Shown here piece after piece: positions 25,524-34,557 of a stretch of 63,203 nucleotides of DNA. Made by a program: the position numbers and the translations under genes. The number at the start of each line of letters is the position of its first letter. The stretch's first letter is position 1. Origin of the DNA: an uncultured Blautia sp. (lineage in GTDB: Bacteria; Bacillota; Clostridia; Lachnospirales; Lachnospiraceae). The notes beneath the pieces are model-generated. The model was not told where the DNA came from. It saw only the letters and a program-made list of their open reading frames with translations, and made no database searches. Where the stretch lies: assembly GCA_900542045.1 (NCBI GenBank), contig UQMI01000016.1, positions 1 to 63,203 of the forward strand. Direction: 5' to 3'.

Positions 25524-26513
25524 TTATTTCTCCCTGATCGTCAGGAACAAAAGCTCCATTACAAGGTCAAAGTTTACATTGGCGCGCAGACGGGTTTTTG
25601 CTTTCTCCACGGCATCCAGTATCTTCTCCAGACCTTCATAAGAACGCTCTCTTGCCTGATCTTTTATCAAATTTATCTCCTGCTTGAAAACCAGGTTATC
25701 CACATCTCTGGTGGCCTTAAACATCAATACATCCCGGAACCACAGCAAAAACAGATCCAGGTAATCATATACATTCTCCTTATCCGGCGCCAGCTCCTTC
25801 ATGATATCCACAAGCTCATATACTTCCATATCGTTGACATAACGAAGAAGCTGCAGGACCTTCCTGGTCATTTCCGCAAACTCTTCAGAAGTCGCCGCTT
25901 CTTTGGCTTTTCCGATATTTCCCTGTGCAAAGGATGCATCCACCTCTGCCTGGTAATCCGGAATATGCAGGCGCTCCATCAGATAATTCTTTACCAGATT
26001 ATCCGGAACCACCCGCAGATCCAGTCTGACACATCTGGATAAAATAGTGGGCAGAAGTCCATCTATGTTGTTGGTCAGCAGCAGGATCACTGCATAGGCC
26101 GGCGGTTCTTCAATGGTTTTCAGCAGGGCATTCTGTGCCTGTACTGTCATTTTATCTGCATCATTTACAATGTAAATCTTATAAGGACCATAATAAGGTT
26201 TGATCTGTACATCTTCCACGATCTGGCGTCTGATCTCCTCAATACTGATGGTATTAGGTTTCTCATGCACCACGCCGATGATATCCGGATGATTCTTACT
26301 GAGGGTACGTTTACAGGATTCACACTTCAGGCATGGATCCGTTCCTTTCTCTTCACATTGAAGGGTCATGGCAAATGTAGTTGCCAGAAGCTTCTTACCT
26401 GAACCGGATTCTCCGGAAAAAACATATGCATGGGATACTTTTCCCGTTGAGATTGCACTTTGCAGATGCTCAATCACCTCTTCATGCCCTACAATCGCTT
26501 TAAATCCTTCCAT
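25524..26513 (-). CDS. holB: DNA polymerase III subunit delta'
   Basis: A 329-residue clamp-loader subunit. Visible are the P-loop-like GESGSGKKL (lysine where Ser/Thr is usual), a cysteine zinc module (CxxCxxC near residue 70), the sensor-type SRC motif in ILSRCVRL and the arm TIEEPPAYAVILLLTN. It helps load the DnaN clamp at the fork. AGGAGG lies eight bases before the ATG at 26513. Embedded in the conserved yaaO-holB-ricT order. Confidence 0.95.
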   Translation of the reverse strand: MEGFKAIVGHEEVIEHLQSAISTGKVSHAYVFSGESGSGKKLLATTFAMTLQCEEKGTDPCLKCESCKRTLSKNHPDIIGVVHEKPNTISIEEIRRQIVEDVQIKPYYGPYKIYIVNDADKMTVQAQNALLKTIEEPPAYAVILLLTNNIDGLLPTILSRCVRLDLRVVPDNLVKNYLMERLHIPDYQAEVDASFAQGNIGKAKEAATSEEFAEMTRKVLQLLRYVNDMEVYELVDIMKELAPDKENVYDYLDLFLLWFRDVLMFKATRDVDNLVFKQEINLIKDQARERSYEGLEKILDAVEKAKTRLRANVNFDLVMELLFLTIREK

Positions 26514-26566
26514 AAGAATCACCTCCTGCGAGTTTTGCTATCATTATAGCATAATTCCTTATTCTA

Positions 26567-27181
26567 TTACAGCATTTCTTCTGATTTCTGTCCGGCCATC
26601 TCACTTCTGATATAATTTTTAATCTCTTCCGTGCAGATGTCCAGATTCTCATTCTCAAACCGGCGGCTGATCCCCGACTTTAAAATATTTTCTTCGGAAA
26701 AGTCCTCCTCATCTGCCAGAAAACGCCGACAGACTTCGTTATAATTCGGCACAGACTGCTTTCCTTCCCGTTTGGTGGCCCTGCGCAGACGCTCTCCGTC
26801 CTCCACTTCAATATAAATCGGACAGATTTTTTTTTCTCCAAAATATTTTTTCAGCTGTTCATACGATTCCAGTGTTCCGATTCCCAGATAAGAATCTGCA
26901 TCCAGATCCAGCTGCCCGTCATCGGCAGTAAAATAGGTCCAGATTCCATGCACGGTATGGTAATCTCTCCGTTCAATGACCTTTCCTGCCTTTTCCAGTT
27001 CATCCAGCTTCCTGTTATCCACAAAGAAGTACTGTTTTCCCTGCTCTTCTCCACTTCGGATGGGTCTTGTTGTGTATAACACCAGTGTTTTCAGATGCAG
27101 CTCCGGAGATTCTGCCAGTCTCCCATATATTTTATCCTTACCGGAAGCACTTTTACCCATAATATAAAAAATTTTTCCCAA
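26567..27181 (-). CDS. Guanylate kinase-like protein (paralogue)
   Basis: A 204-residue P-loop protein of the guanylate kinase family. The P-loop is GKSASGKD, with Asp where Ser/Thr normally follows GK, and the nucleotide-binding TTRPIRSGE block resembles Gmk. The middle and C-terminal helical parts are more divergent than in true Gmk, so substrate and activity are uncertain. Start is TTG at 27181 behind GGAGG. It takes the slot occupied by tmk (thymidylate kinase) in the Bacillus yaaO-tmk-yaaQ-yaaR-holB order, which makes a nucleotide kinase role likely. Confidence 0.75.
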   Translation of the reverse strand: MGKIFYIMGKSASGKDKIYGRLAESPELHLKTLVLYTTRPIRSGEEQGKQYFFVDNRKLDELEKAGKVIERRDYHTVHGIWTYFTADDGQLDLDADSYLGIGTLESYEQLKKYFGEKKICPIYIEVEDGERLRRATKREGKQSVPNYNEVCRRFLADEEDFSEENILKSGISRRFENENLDICTEEIKNYIRSEMAGQKSEEML

Positions 27182-27184
27182 ATC

Positions 27185-28609
27185 TTATTCCTCCACAACA
27201 CAAATACTCTGTCCGGAATAATCAGACAAGCCCTGCACATGCAGACCCTCTTCCCGCCAGGCAAAAATTTTTCCCACACATTCAAAGGTAATCCTCTCAC
27301 CCGGAACCAGTACCGGAATTCCCGGAGGATACAGATAGACGAATTCGCCTGAAATCTTGCCGGGACTCAACGAAAGCGCACAGCGGATCTTTCCCGCATC
27401 CACGGCTTTCGCTATGGTCATTTTCTGTTCCGGTATCTCCCGGATCTTATTTCTTCCATGTGCCTGACATTCTTTTAAAACTGCATCGATTTCTTTCATG
27501 GCCTGTATCAGACGCCGGAAGCCTTCTTCCGTATCACAGACACTGGTTAGCGCCAGCACATACTCTGCAGATTCCATTTCCATTTCCAGATGGTATCTGT
27601 CACGCAGACGATTGGAAAGCTGGGTTCCATTGATAGACGTACCCCTCACTGAAAAAACCAGTTTGGACAGGTCATAATCATAGATTCCTGCCTTGCCCTT
27701 AATCTCTTCTCCTGCCAGACGAATATGAGACAGAGATGCCAGTTCTTCCCTGATCCACTGCAGCCGTTTTACATAGTTTCCAAATTCTCCGGCGCCTATG
27801 GTAAACATCCGGCAGATGCAGGCATCCATGCTTGCCATCAACACATAAGAAGGACTGCTGGACTGATAGATTCCCATATATCTCTGCAGCTTTTCATGGG
27901 AAACTCTGTCGCTGTTCCGATGAAGAAGCGCTGTCTGTGTCATGGAAGGCATAGTCTTATGCAGACTCTGGATGATCAGATCCGCGCCGCCTGCCACCGC
28001 TGAATTTGGAAAATAAGAATGAAATTTCAGATGTGCACCGTGGGCTTCATCCACGATCAGAATACAGCCTGCTTCATGAGCTGCCTCTGCGATTCCCTGG
28101 ATATCTGATACTACCCCGTCATAAGTGGGCGATGTGATCAGTACGGCCTGGATATCCGGCTCTTTGTGAAGAGCTTTCCTCACTGCCTCCGGCGTGATCC
28201 CACCGTTTAATCCAAATTGTTCTTCCATCTCCGGATACAGATACGAAGTCTGAAGTTCCCACAGATAAGCTGCATGATACACTGCCTTATGGCAGTTTCT
28301 TGCCATCAGAAGCTTTCCGCCCCGTGTACAGGATGCACAGACAGCCGCCAACAGTGCCGCTGTACTTCCATTGACACTGAAGAAACTTTCTTTTACCTGA
28401 TACAGTCTGGCTGCTCTTTGCTGTGCCTCTTTGATCAATCCCTCCGGATGATGGAGATTGTCAAATCCGTGAATTTCTGTAATATCCATAGAAAAGCCGG
28501 AGCCCTCATGGGGAGCAAAAAGAGGATTTCTTTTGTGTCCCGGCATGTGAAAAGGATAAATATCTTCCTTATCGTACTGCTCCAGCTTTTTATATAATTC
28601 CTGTTTCAT
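27185..28609 (-). CDS. speA: Orn/Lys/Arg decarboxylase family PLP enzyme (SpeA/YaaO type)
   Basis: A 474-residue fold-type I PLP enzyme of the short arginine/lysine/ornithine decarboxylase branch. FHMPGHKRNP at the N-terminus, DEAHGAH (187-193) and the PLP Lys218 (SLHKTMPSM) are diagnostic. It probably decarboxylates arginine or lysine to a polyamine precursor. It lacks the large wing domain of the inducible enterobacterial enzymes. The ribosome site is weak and sits beside a repeated GGGAATCAG sequence. Counterpart of Bacillus yaaO. Arginine versus lysine specificity is not decided. Confidence 0.85.
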   Translation of the reverse strand: MKQELYKKLEQYDKEDIYPFHMPGHKRNPLFAPHEGSGFSMDITEIHGFDNLHHPEGLIKEAQQRAARLYQVKESFFSVNGSTAALLAAVCASCTRGGKLLMARNCHKAVYHAAYLWELQTSYLYPEMEEQFGLNGGITPEAVRKALHKEPDIQAVLITSPTYDGVVSDIQGIAEAAHEAGCILIVDEAHGAHLKFHSYFPNSAVAGGADLIIQSLHKTMPSMTQTALLHRNSDRVSHEKLQRYMGIYQSSSPSYVLMASMDACICRMFTIGAGEFGNYVKRLQWIREELASLSHIRLAGEEIKGKAGIYDYDLSKLVFSVRGTSINGTQLSNRLRDRYHLEMEMESAEYVLALTSVCDTEEGFRRLIQAMKEIDAVLKECQAHGRNKIREIPEQKMTIAKAVDAGKIRCALSLSPGKISGEFVYLYPPGIPVLVPGERITFECVGKIFAWREEGLHVQGLSDYSGQSICVVEE

Positions 28610-28664
28610 TTGCTGATTCCCTGACTGATTCCCCTCAAAACTGTCTGTACGGACAGTTTCATCC

Positions 28665-29354
28665 TTAAACTTTAAACCGATATCCTACACCCCAGATTGT
28701 TTCAATGTACTGAGGTTTCGCTGTGTCAAATTCAATCTTCTCACGGATCTTTTTAATATGGACTGTCACAGTAGCAATATCTCCCACGGACTCCATATCC
28801 CAGATTTCCCGGAACAGTTCTTCCTTCGTGAAGACTCTGTTGGGATTCTCTGCCAGAAATGTAAGCAGATCAAATTCCTTAGTAGTAAATGTGGTCTCTT
28901 CTCCGTTGACCCAGACCCTTCTTGCCGTCTTGTCAATCTTGATGCCGCGGATCTCCACAATATCATTCTTGGGCATTGCGCTTCCCACCAGACGGTTATA
29001 CCGTTCCAGATGGGCCTTCACCCTTGCCACCAGTTCACTGGGACTAAAGGGCTTTGTCATATAATCATCGGCGCCCAGCCCCAGCCCCCGTATCTTATCA
29101 ATGTCATCCTTCTTGGCGGACACCATGATGATCGGCGTATTTTTCTTGTCTCTAACCTGGCGGCAGATTTCAAAACCATCCACACCGGGAAGCATCAGAT
29201 CCAGGATCACCAGATCAAAATCTTCTTCCAGAGCCCGCCGAAGCCCCACATCTCCCTGATGGGCAATTTCCACGTCAAAACCGCTCAGTTCCAGATAATC
29301 TTTCTCCAGATCTGCGATTGCTTCTTCATCTTCAATGATCAGTATCTTACTCAT
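28665..29354 (-). CDS. OmpR-family response regulator
   Basis: A 229-residue two-domain regulator: receiver (Asp52 phosphoacceptor, acidic pocket IIEDEE, conserved SAKKDD-type Lys) and a winged-helix OmpR DNA-binding domain (about 130-229). It overlaps its kinase gene by eight bases. The regulated genes are not apparent. It lies 55 bases upstream of the decarboxylase operon. Confidence 0.92.
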   Translation of the reverse strand: MSKILIIEDEEAIADLEKDYLELSGFDVEIAHQGDVGLRRALEEDFDLVILDLMLPGVDGFEICRQVRDKKNTPIIMVSAKKDDIDKIRGLGLGADDYMTKPFSPSELVARVKAHLERYNRLVGSAMPKNDIVEIRGIKIDKTARRVWVNGEETTFTTKEFDLLTFLAENPNRVFTKEELFREIWDMESVGDIATVTVHIKKIREKIEFDTAKPQYIETIWGVGYRFKV

Positions 29355-30492
29355 GAACAGGTACCTCCTGATATTTTCTTAAAACAAAGTACATAATTGT
29401 TCCAATTCCTTCCCGGCTGGTAGCCCATACCTTTCCGCCGTGATCTTCCATAATCTTCTTTACAATGGACAGGCCGATGCCGCTGCCGCCTTTGGATGAG
29501 TTTCTGGATACATCTGTACGATAGAACCGGTTAAAAATATTAACAAGGTCTTTGGATGCAATTCCGCGGCCGTTATCTTCCACTTCCACCTGGATAAAAT
29601 CTCCCACATCCTTCACCCGAATCTGAATGATCTCCCGTTCTTTATCCATATATTTAATGGCATTGCTCACCAGATTATGAATCACTCTCCGGATCTGCTC
29701 TCCATCGGCAATCACCAGCACATCCGGTCCCACATAATTGGAATAGACCAGTTCGATTCCTCTCGTCTTCAATTCCAGACCAACTTCTTCAGCACAGTCA
29801 TTAAAGTAATCTTCCACGTTCAGCTTACTGAACGTATAAGGAATACGGTTGGTATCCACCTTGGAATAAAAAGTCAGTTCATTGATCAGATGATCCATCT
29901 CATTTGTTTTATTGTAAATGGTCCGTACATACCGGTCCATCTTCTCCGGTGTATCCGCCACACCGTCCATGATTCCTTCCACATATCCCTTTACAGCCGT
30001 AATCGGTGTCTTCAGATCATGGGAAATATTACTGATCAATTCTTTATTTTCTTTGTCCATAAGGATCTTTTCTTCTGCATTTTCCTTCAGACGCTTGCGC
30101 ATCTCCTCAAAATCCTGACAAAGCTCTGCGAATTCATCGTCCCCTTCCACATCCAGAACGAAATCCAGATTGCCTTCTTTTATATTGTGGGTCGCCCGCT
30201 TCAGCTTCACCAGAGGTATGGCAACACTGCGGTATATCCAAAGTCCTACGGCAAGGCTGGTAAATACCAGAATCACAAGCGCGGAAAAAAGCACATCCTT
30301 TGCCATCAGACTTACTCTCGCGCCGCCGTCTGCGTCATTTTCAATGGAAAAATCATATACAATATTGGAATTTACCTGGGGCGTATCCTGAGACTGCACT
30401 CTCTGAAAGCCATAAAGAGCTGCCGTAAAAAGAAGCAAAGGAACCAGAATCACCATCAAAAATCCCACGATAATTCTTGTCTTTAATTTCAT
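29347..30492 (-). CDS. Sensor histidine kinase
   Basis: A 381-residue membrane kinase with two transmembrane helices (about 7-28 and 75-100) around a short extracellular loop, HAMP, HisKA with SHDLKTPIT, and an ATPase domain (DNGRGIA, GGSGIGLSIV). I chose the ATG at 30492, preceded by GGGGA at good spacing. The ATG at 30555 abuts a TATAAT that looks like the gene's own -10 box, so it cannot easily be a start. Pairs with the downstream OmpR-type regulator. The small extracellular loop suggests sensing of membrane or envelope state. Confidence 0.9.
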   Translation of the reverse strand: MKLKTRIIVGFLMVILVPLLLFTAALYGFQRVQSQDTPQVNSNIVYDFSIENDADGGARVSLMAKDVLFSALVILVFTSLAVGLWIYRSVAIPLVKLKRATHNIKEGNLDFVLDVEGDDEFAELCQDFEEMRKRLKENAEEKILMDKENKELISNISHDLKTPITAVKGYVEGIMDGVADTPEKMDRYVRTIYNKTNEMDHLINELTFYSKVDTNRIPYTFSKLNVEDYFNDCAEEVGLELKTRGIELVYSNYVGPDVLVIADGEQIRRVIHNLVSNAIKYMDKEREIIQIRVKDVGDFIQVEVEDNGRGIASKDLVNIFNRFYRTDVSRNSSKGGSGIGLSIVKKIMEDHGGKVWATSREGIGTIMYFVLRKYQEVPVHE

Positions 30493-30591
30493 AAACAGAA
30501 TCCCCATTCTATGATATATTCGATTCCTGAGAGTATCTCTTTTTTCGATTTTCATTATATCATAAAATGGGGGAGCTTATTTCTTAATTTT

Positions 30592-31785
30592 CTATAAATA
30601 CTTTTTCAGAATTTCTACTTTATCCAGTTTTTCCCATGGAAGATCCAGGTCGTTCCTTCCAAAGTGTCCGTAAGCAGCCGTCTGTTTGTAGATCGGACGG
30701 CGCAGATCCAGCATTTTAATGATTCCTGCCGGACGCAGATCAAAGTTTTCCCGGATAATTTTTACAAGTTCCGTATCTTCCAGTTTTCCGGTGCCAAAGG
30801 TATCTACACGTACGGAAGTAGGCTGCGCCACACCGATGGCATAGGATAACTGGATCTCACACTTGTCTGCCAGACCGGCCGCTACTATATTCTTGGCCAC
30901 ATAGCGGGCTGCATAAGCGGCAGAACGGTCCACCTTGGTGCAGTCTTTTCCGGAAAAAGCGCCGCCGCCGTGACGTCCGTATCCACCATAGGTATCTACG
31001 ATGATCTTACGTCCGGTCAGTCCGCTGTCTCCGTTTGGTCCTCCGATCACAAATCTTCCTGTGGGATTGATGAAGAATTTTGTCTCTTCGTCCACCATAT
31101 TTGCCGGAATAATGGGATCAAATACATATTTTTTGATATCCTGATGAATCTGTTCCTGCGTCACATCCGGATCATGCTGAGTAGAGCATACCACTGCATC
31201 CAGACGGAAGGGCTTTCCTTCTCTGTCATATTCCACAGTAACCTGGGTTTTTCCATCGGGACGGAGATAGGACAAAGTTCCGTCCTTTCTTACTTTTGTC
31301 AGCTGTCTGGCCAGCTTATGCGCCATATTAATGGCATATGGCATATATTCTTCGGTTTCATTTGTTGCAAATCCGAACATCATTCCCTGGTCGCCTGCGC
31401 CGATAGCTTCAATATCATCATCAGACATTTTATGTTCTTTTGCCTCCAGCGCCTTATCCACACCCATGGCAATATCTGCAGACTGTTCATCAATGGCTGT
31501 GATCACACCGCAGGTATCCGCATCAAATCCATATTTTCCTCTGGTATAACCGATCTCACGCACGGTATCCCGCACGATTTTCTGAATATCCACATAGGCT
31601 TTTGTGGTGATCTCTCCCATAACCAGCACCAGTCCTGTCGTGGTGGCTGTCTCACAGGCCACACGGCTCATGGGATCCTGCTCCATCAAAGCATCCAGAA
31701 TAGCATCTGAAATAGCATCACACATTTTATCCGGATGACCTTCTGTTACGGATTCAGATGTAAATAAAATTTTTTCATTTTCCAT
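30592..31785 (-). CDS. metK: S-adenosylmethionine synthetase
   Basis: A 397-residue enzyme making SAM from methionine and ATP. Blocks [28 protein letters not shown] and GGGAFSGKD are family signatures, and the length is normal. It has its own promoter and SAM-I riboswitch upstream (32069-32233), so high SAM should stop its transcription. The leader between the riboswitch terminator and the gene (31786-32020) is unusually long and holds a repeat element. Confidence 0.97.
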   Translation of the reverse strand: MENEKILFTSESVTEGHPDKMCDAISDAILDALMEQDPMSRVACETATTTGLVLVMGEITTKAYVDIQKIVRDTVREIGYTRGKYGFDADTCGVITAIDEQSADIAMGVDKALEAKEHKMSDDDIEAIGAGDQGMMFGFATNETEEYMPYAINMAHKLARQLTKVRKDGTLSYLRPDGKTQVTVEYDREGKPFRLDAVVCSTQHDPDVTQEQIHQDIKKYVFDPIIPANMVDEETKFFINPTGRFVIGGPNGDSGLTGRKIIVDTYGGYGRHGGGAFSGKDCTKVDRSAAYAARYVAKNIVAAGLADKCEIQLSYAIGVAQPTSVRVDTFGTGKLEDTELVKIIRENFDLRPAGIIKMLDLRRPIYKQTAAYGHFGRNDLDLPWEKLDKVEILKKYL

Positions 31786-32020
31786 TCGTATAGTCCTTTC
31801 TTTTTTAATCTGTATGCATCACCCTGTAACAGGATTCTCCGCCTGCGGGAGGCTGCCTCTGGCAGCATTTTTCCTCTCCGCCGCAGTGCGGTCTCTGTTC
31901 CACTTCGGCCAGCGCAAAGCAGATATCCACCGGACATCCTGCGCCCCCGAAGAGCGTTTTTATGTGGCAGGGTTTTTATGTGGCAGGAAAGTCAGAATGA
32001 AATATTCTGTTTTTCGTCAC
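31786..32020 (-). other. Long metK leader with repeat element and hairpins, no gene
   Basis: This 235-base stretch lies between the riboswitch terminator and metK. It holds a tandem pair of 16-base units reading GTTTTTATGTGGCAGG (about 31956-31987 on the plus strand), a GCTGCC/GGCAGC hairpin at 31852-31866, and the first copy of the CAGCGCAAAGCAGATATCC repeat. A 63-codon minus-strand frame crosses it, but its composition and position make it unlikely to be a gene. Confidence 0.5.
31910..31928. repeat. Intergenic direct repeat, copy 1
   Basis: CAGCGCAAAGCAGATATCC occurs exactly here and at 32288-32306. On the minus strand both copies lie downstream of an intrinsic terminator whose T-run continues as TTTATGTGA. 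The pattern resembles a dispersed intergenic repeat family; the number of genomic copies cannot be counted from here. Confidence 0.75.
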
Positions 32021-32048
32021 ATAAAAAAAATCCGCTAAAAGCGGACTT
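32021..32048 (-). terminator. SAM riboswitch terminator
   Basis: On the minus strand TCCGC TTTTA GCGGA is followed by eight Ts. It is the expression-platform terminator of the riboswitch. Its 5' arm is shared with an alternative antiterminator hairpin at 32043-32067. Confidence 0.85.
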
Positions 32049-32068
32049 AATATCTCATATCAAATCCC

Positions 32069-32167
32069 CTTATTGTTCGAAACTTGTTTCGCTCCGGCTG
32101 GCACCTTCCTCAAAAGGGGTTGCCGTGGTTTCACAGGTCCTTTTACCTCCGCCACTCTGAATAAGAG
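32069..32167 (-). promoter_or_regulatory. SAM-I (S-box) riboswitch controlling metK
   Basis: The aptamer core is visible on the minus strand: GAGTGGCGGAGG, then GGACC, GAAACC, CGGCAACC and GGTGCC in the correct order. P1 pairs CTTATT (about 32161-32166) with AATAAG (32069-32074). Downstream, GGATTTGATAT (32057-32067) and ATATTAAGTCC (32043-32053) can form an 11-bp antiterminator around a GAG loop. That structure takes the 5' arm of the terminator at 32021-32048 and reaches P1 sequence. SAM binding should therefore favour termination. Confidence 0.93.
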
Positions 32168-32204
32168 AAACTGCATAACTGTTTATTGAATTGTTACTTG
32201 TCTA

Positions 32205-32233
32205 AAGATACCTCTTTTTCACAGCTTCGTCAA
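32205..32233 (-). promoter_or_regulatory. Predicted promoter of the metK riboswitch transcript
   Basis: TTGACG (32228-32233) and TATCTT (32205-32210) with a 17-base spacer on the minus strand. The predicted start lies about 30 bases upstream of the aptamer. Confidence 0.75.
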
Positions 32234-32287
32234 GTACTTTTTGACAATATGTCGAAAAAGATATCCTGATCTTGGTCTCACTCCAGT

Positions 32288-32306
32288 CAGCGCAAAGCAG
32301 ATATCC
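32288..32306. repeat. Intergenic direct repeat, copy 2
   Basis: Second exact copy of CAGCGCAAAGCAGATATCC. It is just past the murA terminator and upstream of the metK promoter. In the minus-strand frame it could encode GYLLCAD, but no start or ribosome site supports translation. Confidence 0.75.
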
Positions 32307-32334
32307 TGTGCTCCGCATAGCTTTCCTATCACAT

Positions 32335-32366
32335 AAAAAACCGAAGCAGTCTGCTCCGGTTTTTTA
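32335..32366. terminator. murA terminator
   Basis: AACCGAAGCAG / CTGCTCCGGTT hairpin with A-run and T-run on the two sides. On the minus strand it ends the murA transcript 19 bases past the stop codon. Confidence 0.9.
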
Positions 32367-32384
32367 TGTTACACGTTCATTTCT

Positions 32385-33677
32385 TTACCCAACTCTTAAA
32401 CGGAACTTCTGAATTTCTTTTTCAGAAGATACCTTTTCAATTTCAGCGCCAAGTCCACGCAGCTTCTCTTCGAAGTTCTCATATCCACGCTGAATGTATA
32501 CTATATCGTCAACAATCGTAATACCGTCTGCCGCCAGACCTGCTATTACCAAAGCAGCTCCTGCACGCAGATCCGGTGCGCTGACTCTGGCCCCTGTCAG
32601 CTTGGGAACGCCGTCAATGATCGCCGTATTTCCTTCCACCTTAATATCTGCTCCCATCCTGGCAAGCTCGTCCACATATTTGAAACGATTCTCAAAAATG
32701 CTTTCTGTTACAATACTGGTCCCTTCCGCCAATGTAAGAGTAGCCGCGATCTGAGGCTGCATATCTGTGGGATACCCCGGATATGGAAGTGTTTTTACAT
32801 GAGTCCTGTGCAGACGTCCTCTTGCCGCAACCCGTACAGAATCATCAAATTCTTCCACAATACAGCCAATCTCTTCCAGCTTGGCAGTTGTAGCTTCCAG
32901 ATGCTTCGGAATTACATTCTTCACAAGAATATCTCCGCCTGTGGCTGCAGCTGCAAAAAGAAATGTCCCCGCTTCAATCTGATCCGGAATAATAGAATAT
33001 TCTGTGCGATGAAGTTTTTCCACACCTTTAATACGAATTACATCCGTACCTGCGCCTTTGATGTTTGCTCCCATACTGTTCAGGAAATTGGCCACATCTA
33101 CCACATGAGGCTCTCTTGCCGCATTTTCAATGATAGTCCTTCCCGAAGCCATGGATGCTGCCATCATGATATTAATCGTAGCTCCTACCGATACCATATC
33201 CAGATAAATATGATTTCCCCGCAGTTCTTCTGCTCTCGCCACGATAGCGCCATGAAAAATATCCACTTTTGCTCCTAAAGCACGGAATCCCTTCAGATGC
33301 TGATCAATGGGTCTGCTCCCAATGTTGCATCCTCCCGGCAGCGGTACTTCTGCATGTCTGTATTTTCCAAGCAATGCGCCTAATAAATAATAAGATGCAC
33401 GGATTTTCTTAATATACTCGTAATCAACACTTACATCCTGAATCGTAGAACCATTAATCTTTACCGTGGACTTGTCAATCCGATTCACCTGGGCACCAAT
33501 GCCTTCAATCGCTTCAAGCAAAACATTGATATCCCTCACATCCGGTAAATTTTCGATCAATATGGTCTCGTCAGTCATAATTGCTGCTGCCAGGATTGCC
33601 AACGCCGCATTCTTCGCTCCGGCAATGTCAACTTCTCCCACCAGCGGTGTTCCACCTTTTATTACGTATTGTTCCAT
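32385..33677 (-). CDS. murA: UDP-N-acetylglucosamine 1-carboxyvinyltransferase
   Basis: A 430-residue EPSP-synthase-like enzyme, the first committed step of peptidoglycan synthesis, transferring enolpyruvate from PEP to UDP-GlcNAc. The mobile-loop Cys117 (PLPGGCNIGSRPID), the target of fosfomycin, is present. The N-terminal GAKNAAL block and the PHVVDVANFL and PDQIEAGTF segments fit. Strong promoter upstream (33814-33842), GAGGTG ribosome site, and its own terminator downstream, so it is monocistronic. Confidence 0.96.
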   Translation of the reverse strand: MEQYVIKGGTPLVGEVDIAGAKNAALAILAAAIMTDETILIENLPDVRDINVLLEAIEGIGAQVNRIDKSTVKINGSTIQDVSVDYEYIKKIRASYYLLGALLGKYRHAEVPLPGGCNIGSRPIDQHLKGFRALGAKVDIFHGAIVARAEELRGNHIYLDMVSVGATINIMMAASMASGRTIIENAAREPHVVDVANFLNSMGANIKGAGTDVIRIKGVEKLHRTEYSIIPDQIEAGTFLFAAAATGGDILVKNVIPKHLEATTAKLEEIGCIVEEFDDSVRVAARGRLHRTHVKTLPYPGYPTDMQPQIAATLTLAEGTSIVTESIFENRFKYVDELARMGADIKVEGNTAIIDGVPKLTGARVSAPDLRAGAALVIAGLAADGITIVDDIVYIQRGYENFEEKLRGLGAEIEKVSSEKEIQKFRLRVG

Positions 33678-33813
33678 AACACACCTCTATAATATACTCC
33701 TTGCACTCCTCTAAAGGACACGGGAAATACCGTTGCAGCTTTCCGAATGATCTTCTTCCGGCCAAACAGTCATATATTATTTTTCTTTTAATATTCTTGA
33801 CGATATATGATAT

Positions 33814-33842
33814 ATTCTATAACATATTCTTAACTTTGTAAA
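33814..33842 (-). promoter_or_regulatory. Predicted promoter of murA
   Basis: TTTACA (33837-33842) and TAGAAT (33814-33819), 17-base spacer, on the minus strand. The leader to the ATG is about 130 bases. Confidence 0.65.
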
Positions 33843-33863
33843 TATTAAACAACAATTTCCCGC

Positions 33864-34388
33864 CTAAACAGGGTTTTCCCCTTTTTCCCTTCCAAGGGTA
33901 TCCAAAACTGCCTGCAGACTTTCTTCCAGACACTGGTTGCTGCAGTCCACAGTGATGTCTGCATATTTTTCATACAATGGCACCCGTTCCTCATACAGAT
34001 TCTCCAGAGTTTGCCCTTCTTTCAGCAGAACACCTCTTCCCCGCAGATTTCCCAGTCTCTTTGACAGTTCGTCCAACGGTAATTTCAGATAAACAACAGT
34101 TCCTATGGATTTCAGATGTTTCATTGCATTGTCACAGTAAACTACACTCCCTCCTGTAGATATTACTGTTTTCTCTGCTGCAATGGACGCGTTGACTCTG
34201 TCCTCCACCTTCATAAACCCTTCCAGCCCTTTTTCATTAATGATCTGGTACAGCTTTTTCTTTTCCTGTTTCTGGATCAGCAGATCTGAATCCAGAAACT
34301 GATATCCAAGTACTTTGGCCAATACCACACCAATCGTGCTTTTACCTACGCCAGGCATTCCAATTAAAACTATATTTTCCATCTTCAT
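33864..34388 (-). CDS. aroK: Shikimate kinase
   Basis: A 174-residue P-loop kinase phosphorylating shikimate for aromatic amino acid synthesis. Walker A GMPGVGKST (10-18), DSDLLIQ (shikimate-binding Asp), STGGSVVY and the lid R in LRGRGVLL are seen. Length is normal. The start is uncertain: 34388 was chosen among an ATG pair, with no strong ribosome site. Promoter at 34495-34523. Confidence 0.9.
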   Translation of the reverse strand: MKMENIVLIGMPGVGKSTIGVVLAKVLGYQFLDSDLLIQKQEKKKLYQIINEKGLEGFMKVEDRVNASIAAEKTVISTGGSVVYCDNAMKHLKSIGTVVYLKLPLDELSKRLGNLRGRGVLLKEGQTLENLYEERVPLYEKYADITVDCSNQCLEESLQAVLDTLGREKGENPV

Positions 34389-34494
34389 CTGTATGCAGCT
34401 TTCTGGATTCGTCCGCAATTTTAGTACAGAATTTAAATCCTCTTACGCTGACATTATACATCTCCCATCTGCTGTAATGGTATAACGGTAAGAT

Positions 34495-34523
34495 ATTTTA
34501 GCATAATACCTGTGTTATTTCAA
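34495..34523 (-). promoter_or_regulatory. Predicted promoter of aroK
   Basis: TTGAAA (34518-34523) and TAAAAT (34495-34500) with a 17-base spacer on the minus strand, giving a leader of about 100 bases. Confidence 0.6.
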
Positions 34524-34557
34524 GAAAATAATCTTCTTTGCCTTTCAAGACAAATAT

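Noticed and set aside
31746..31937. 63-codon minus-strand frame overlapping the metK start
   Set aside because: It runs through the repeat element and into metK. There is no ribosome site, and composition follows the repeat.
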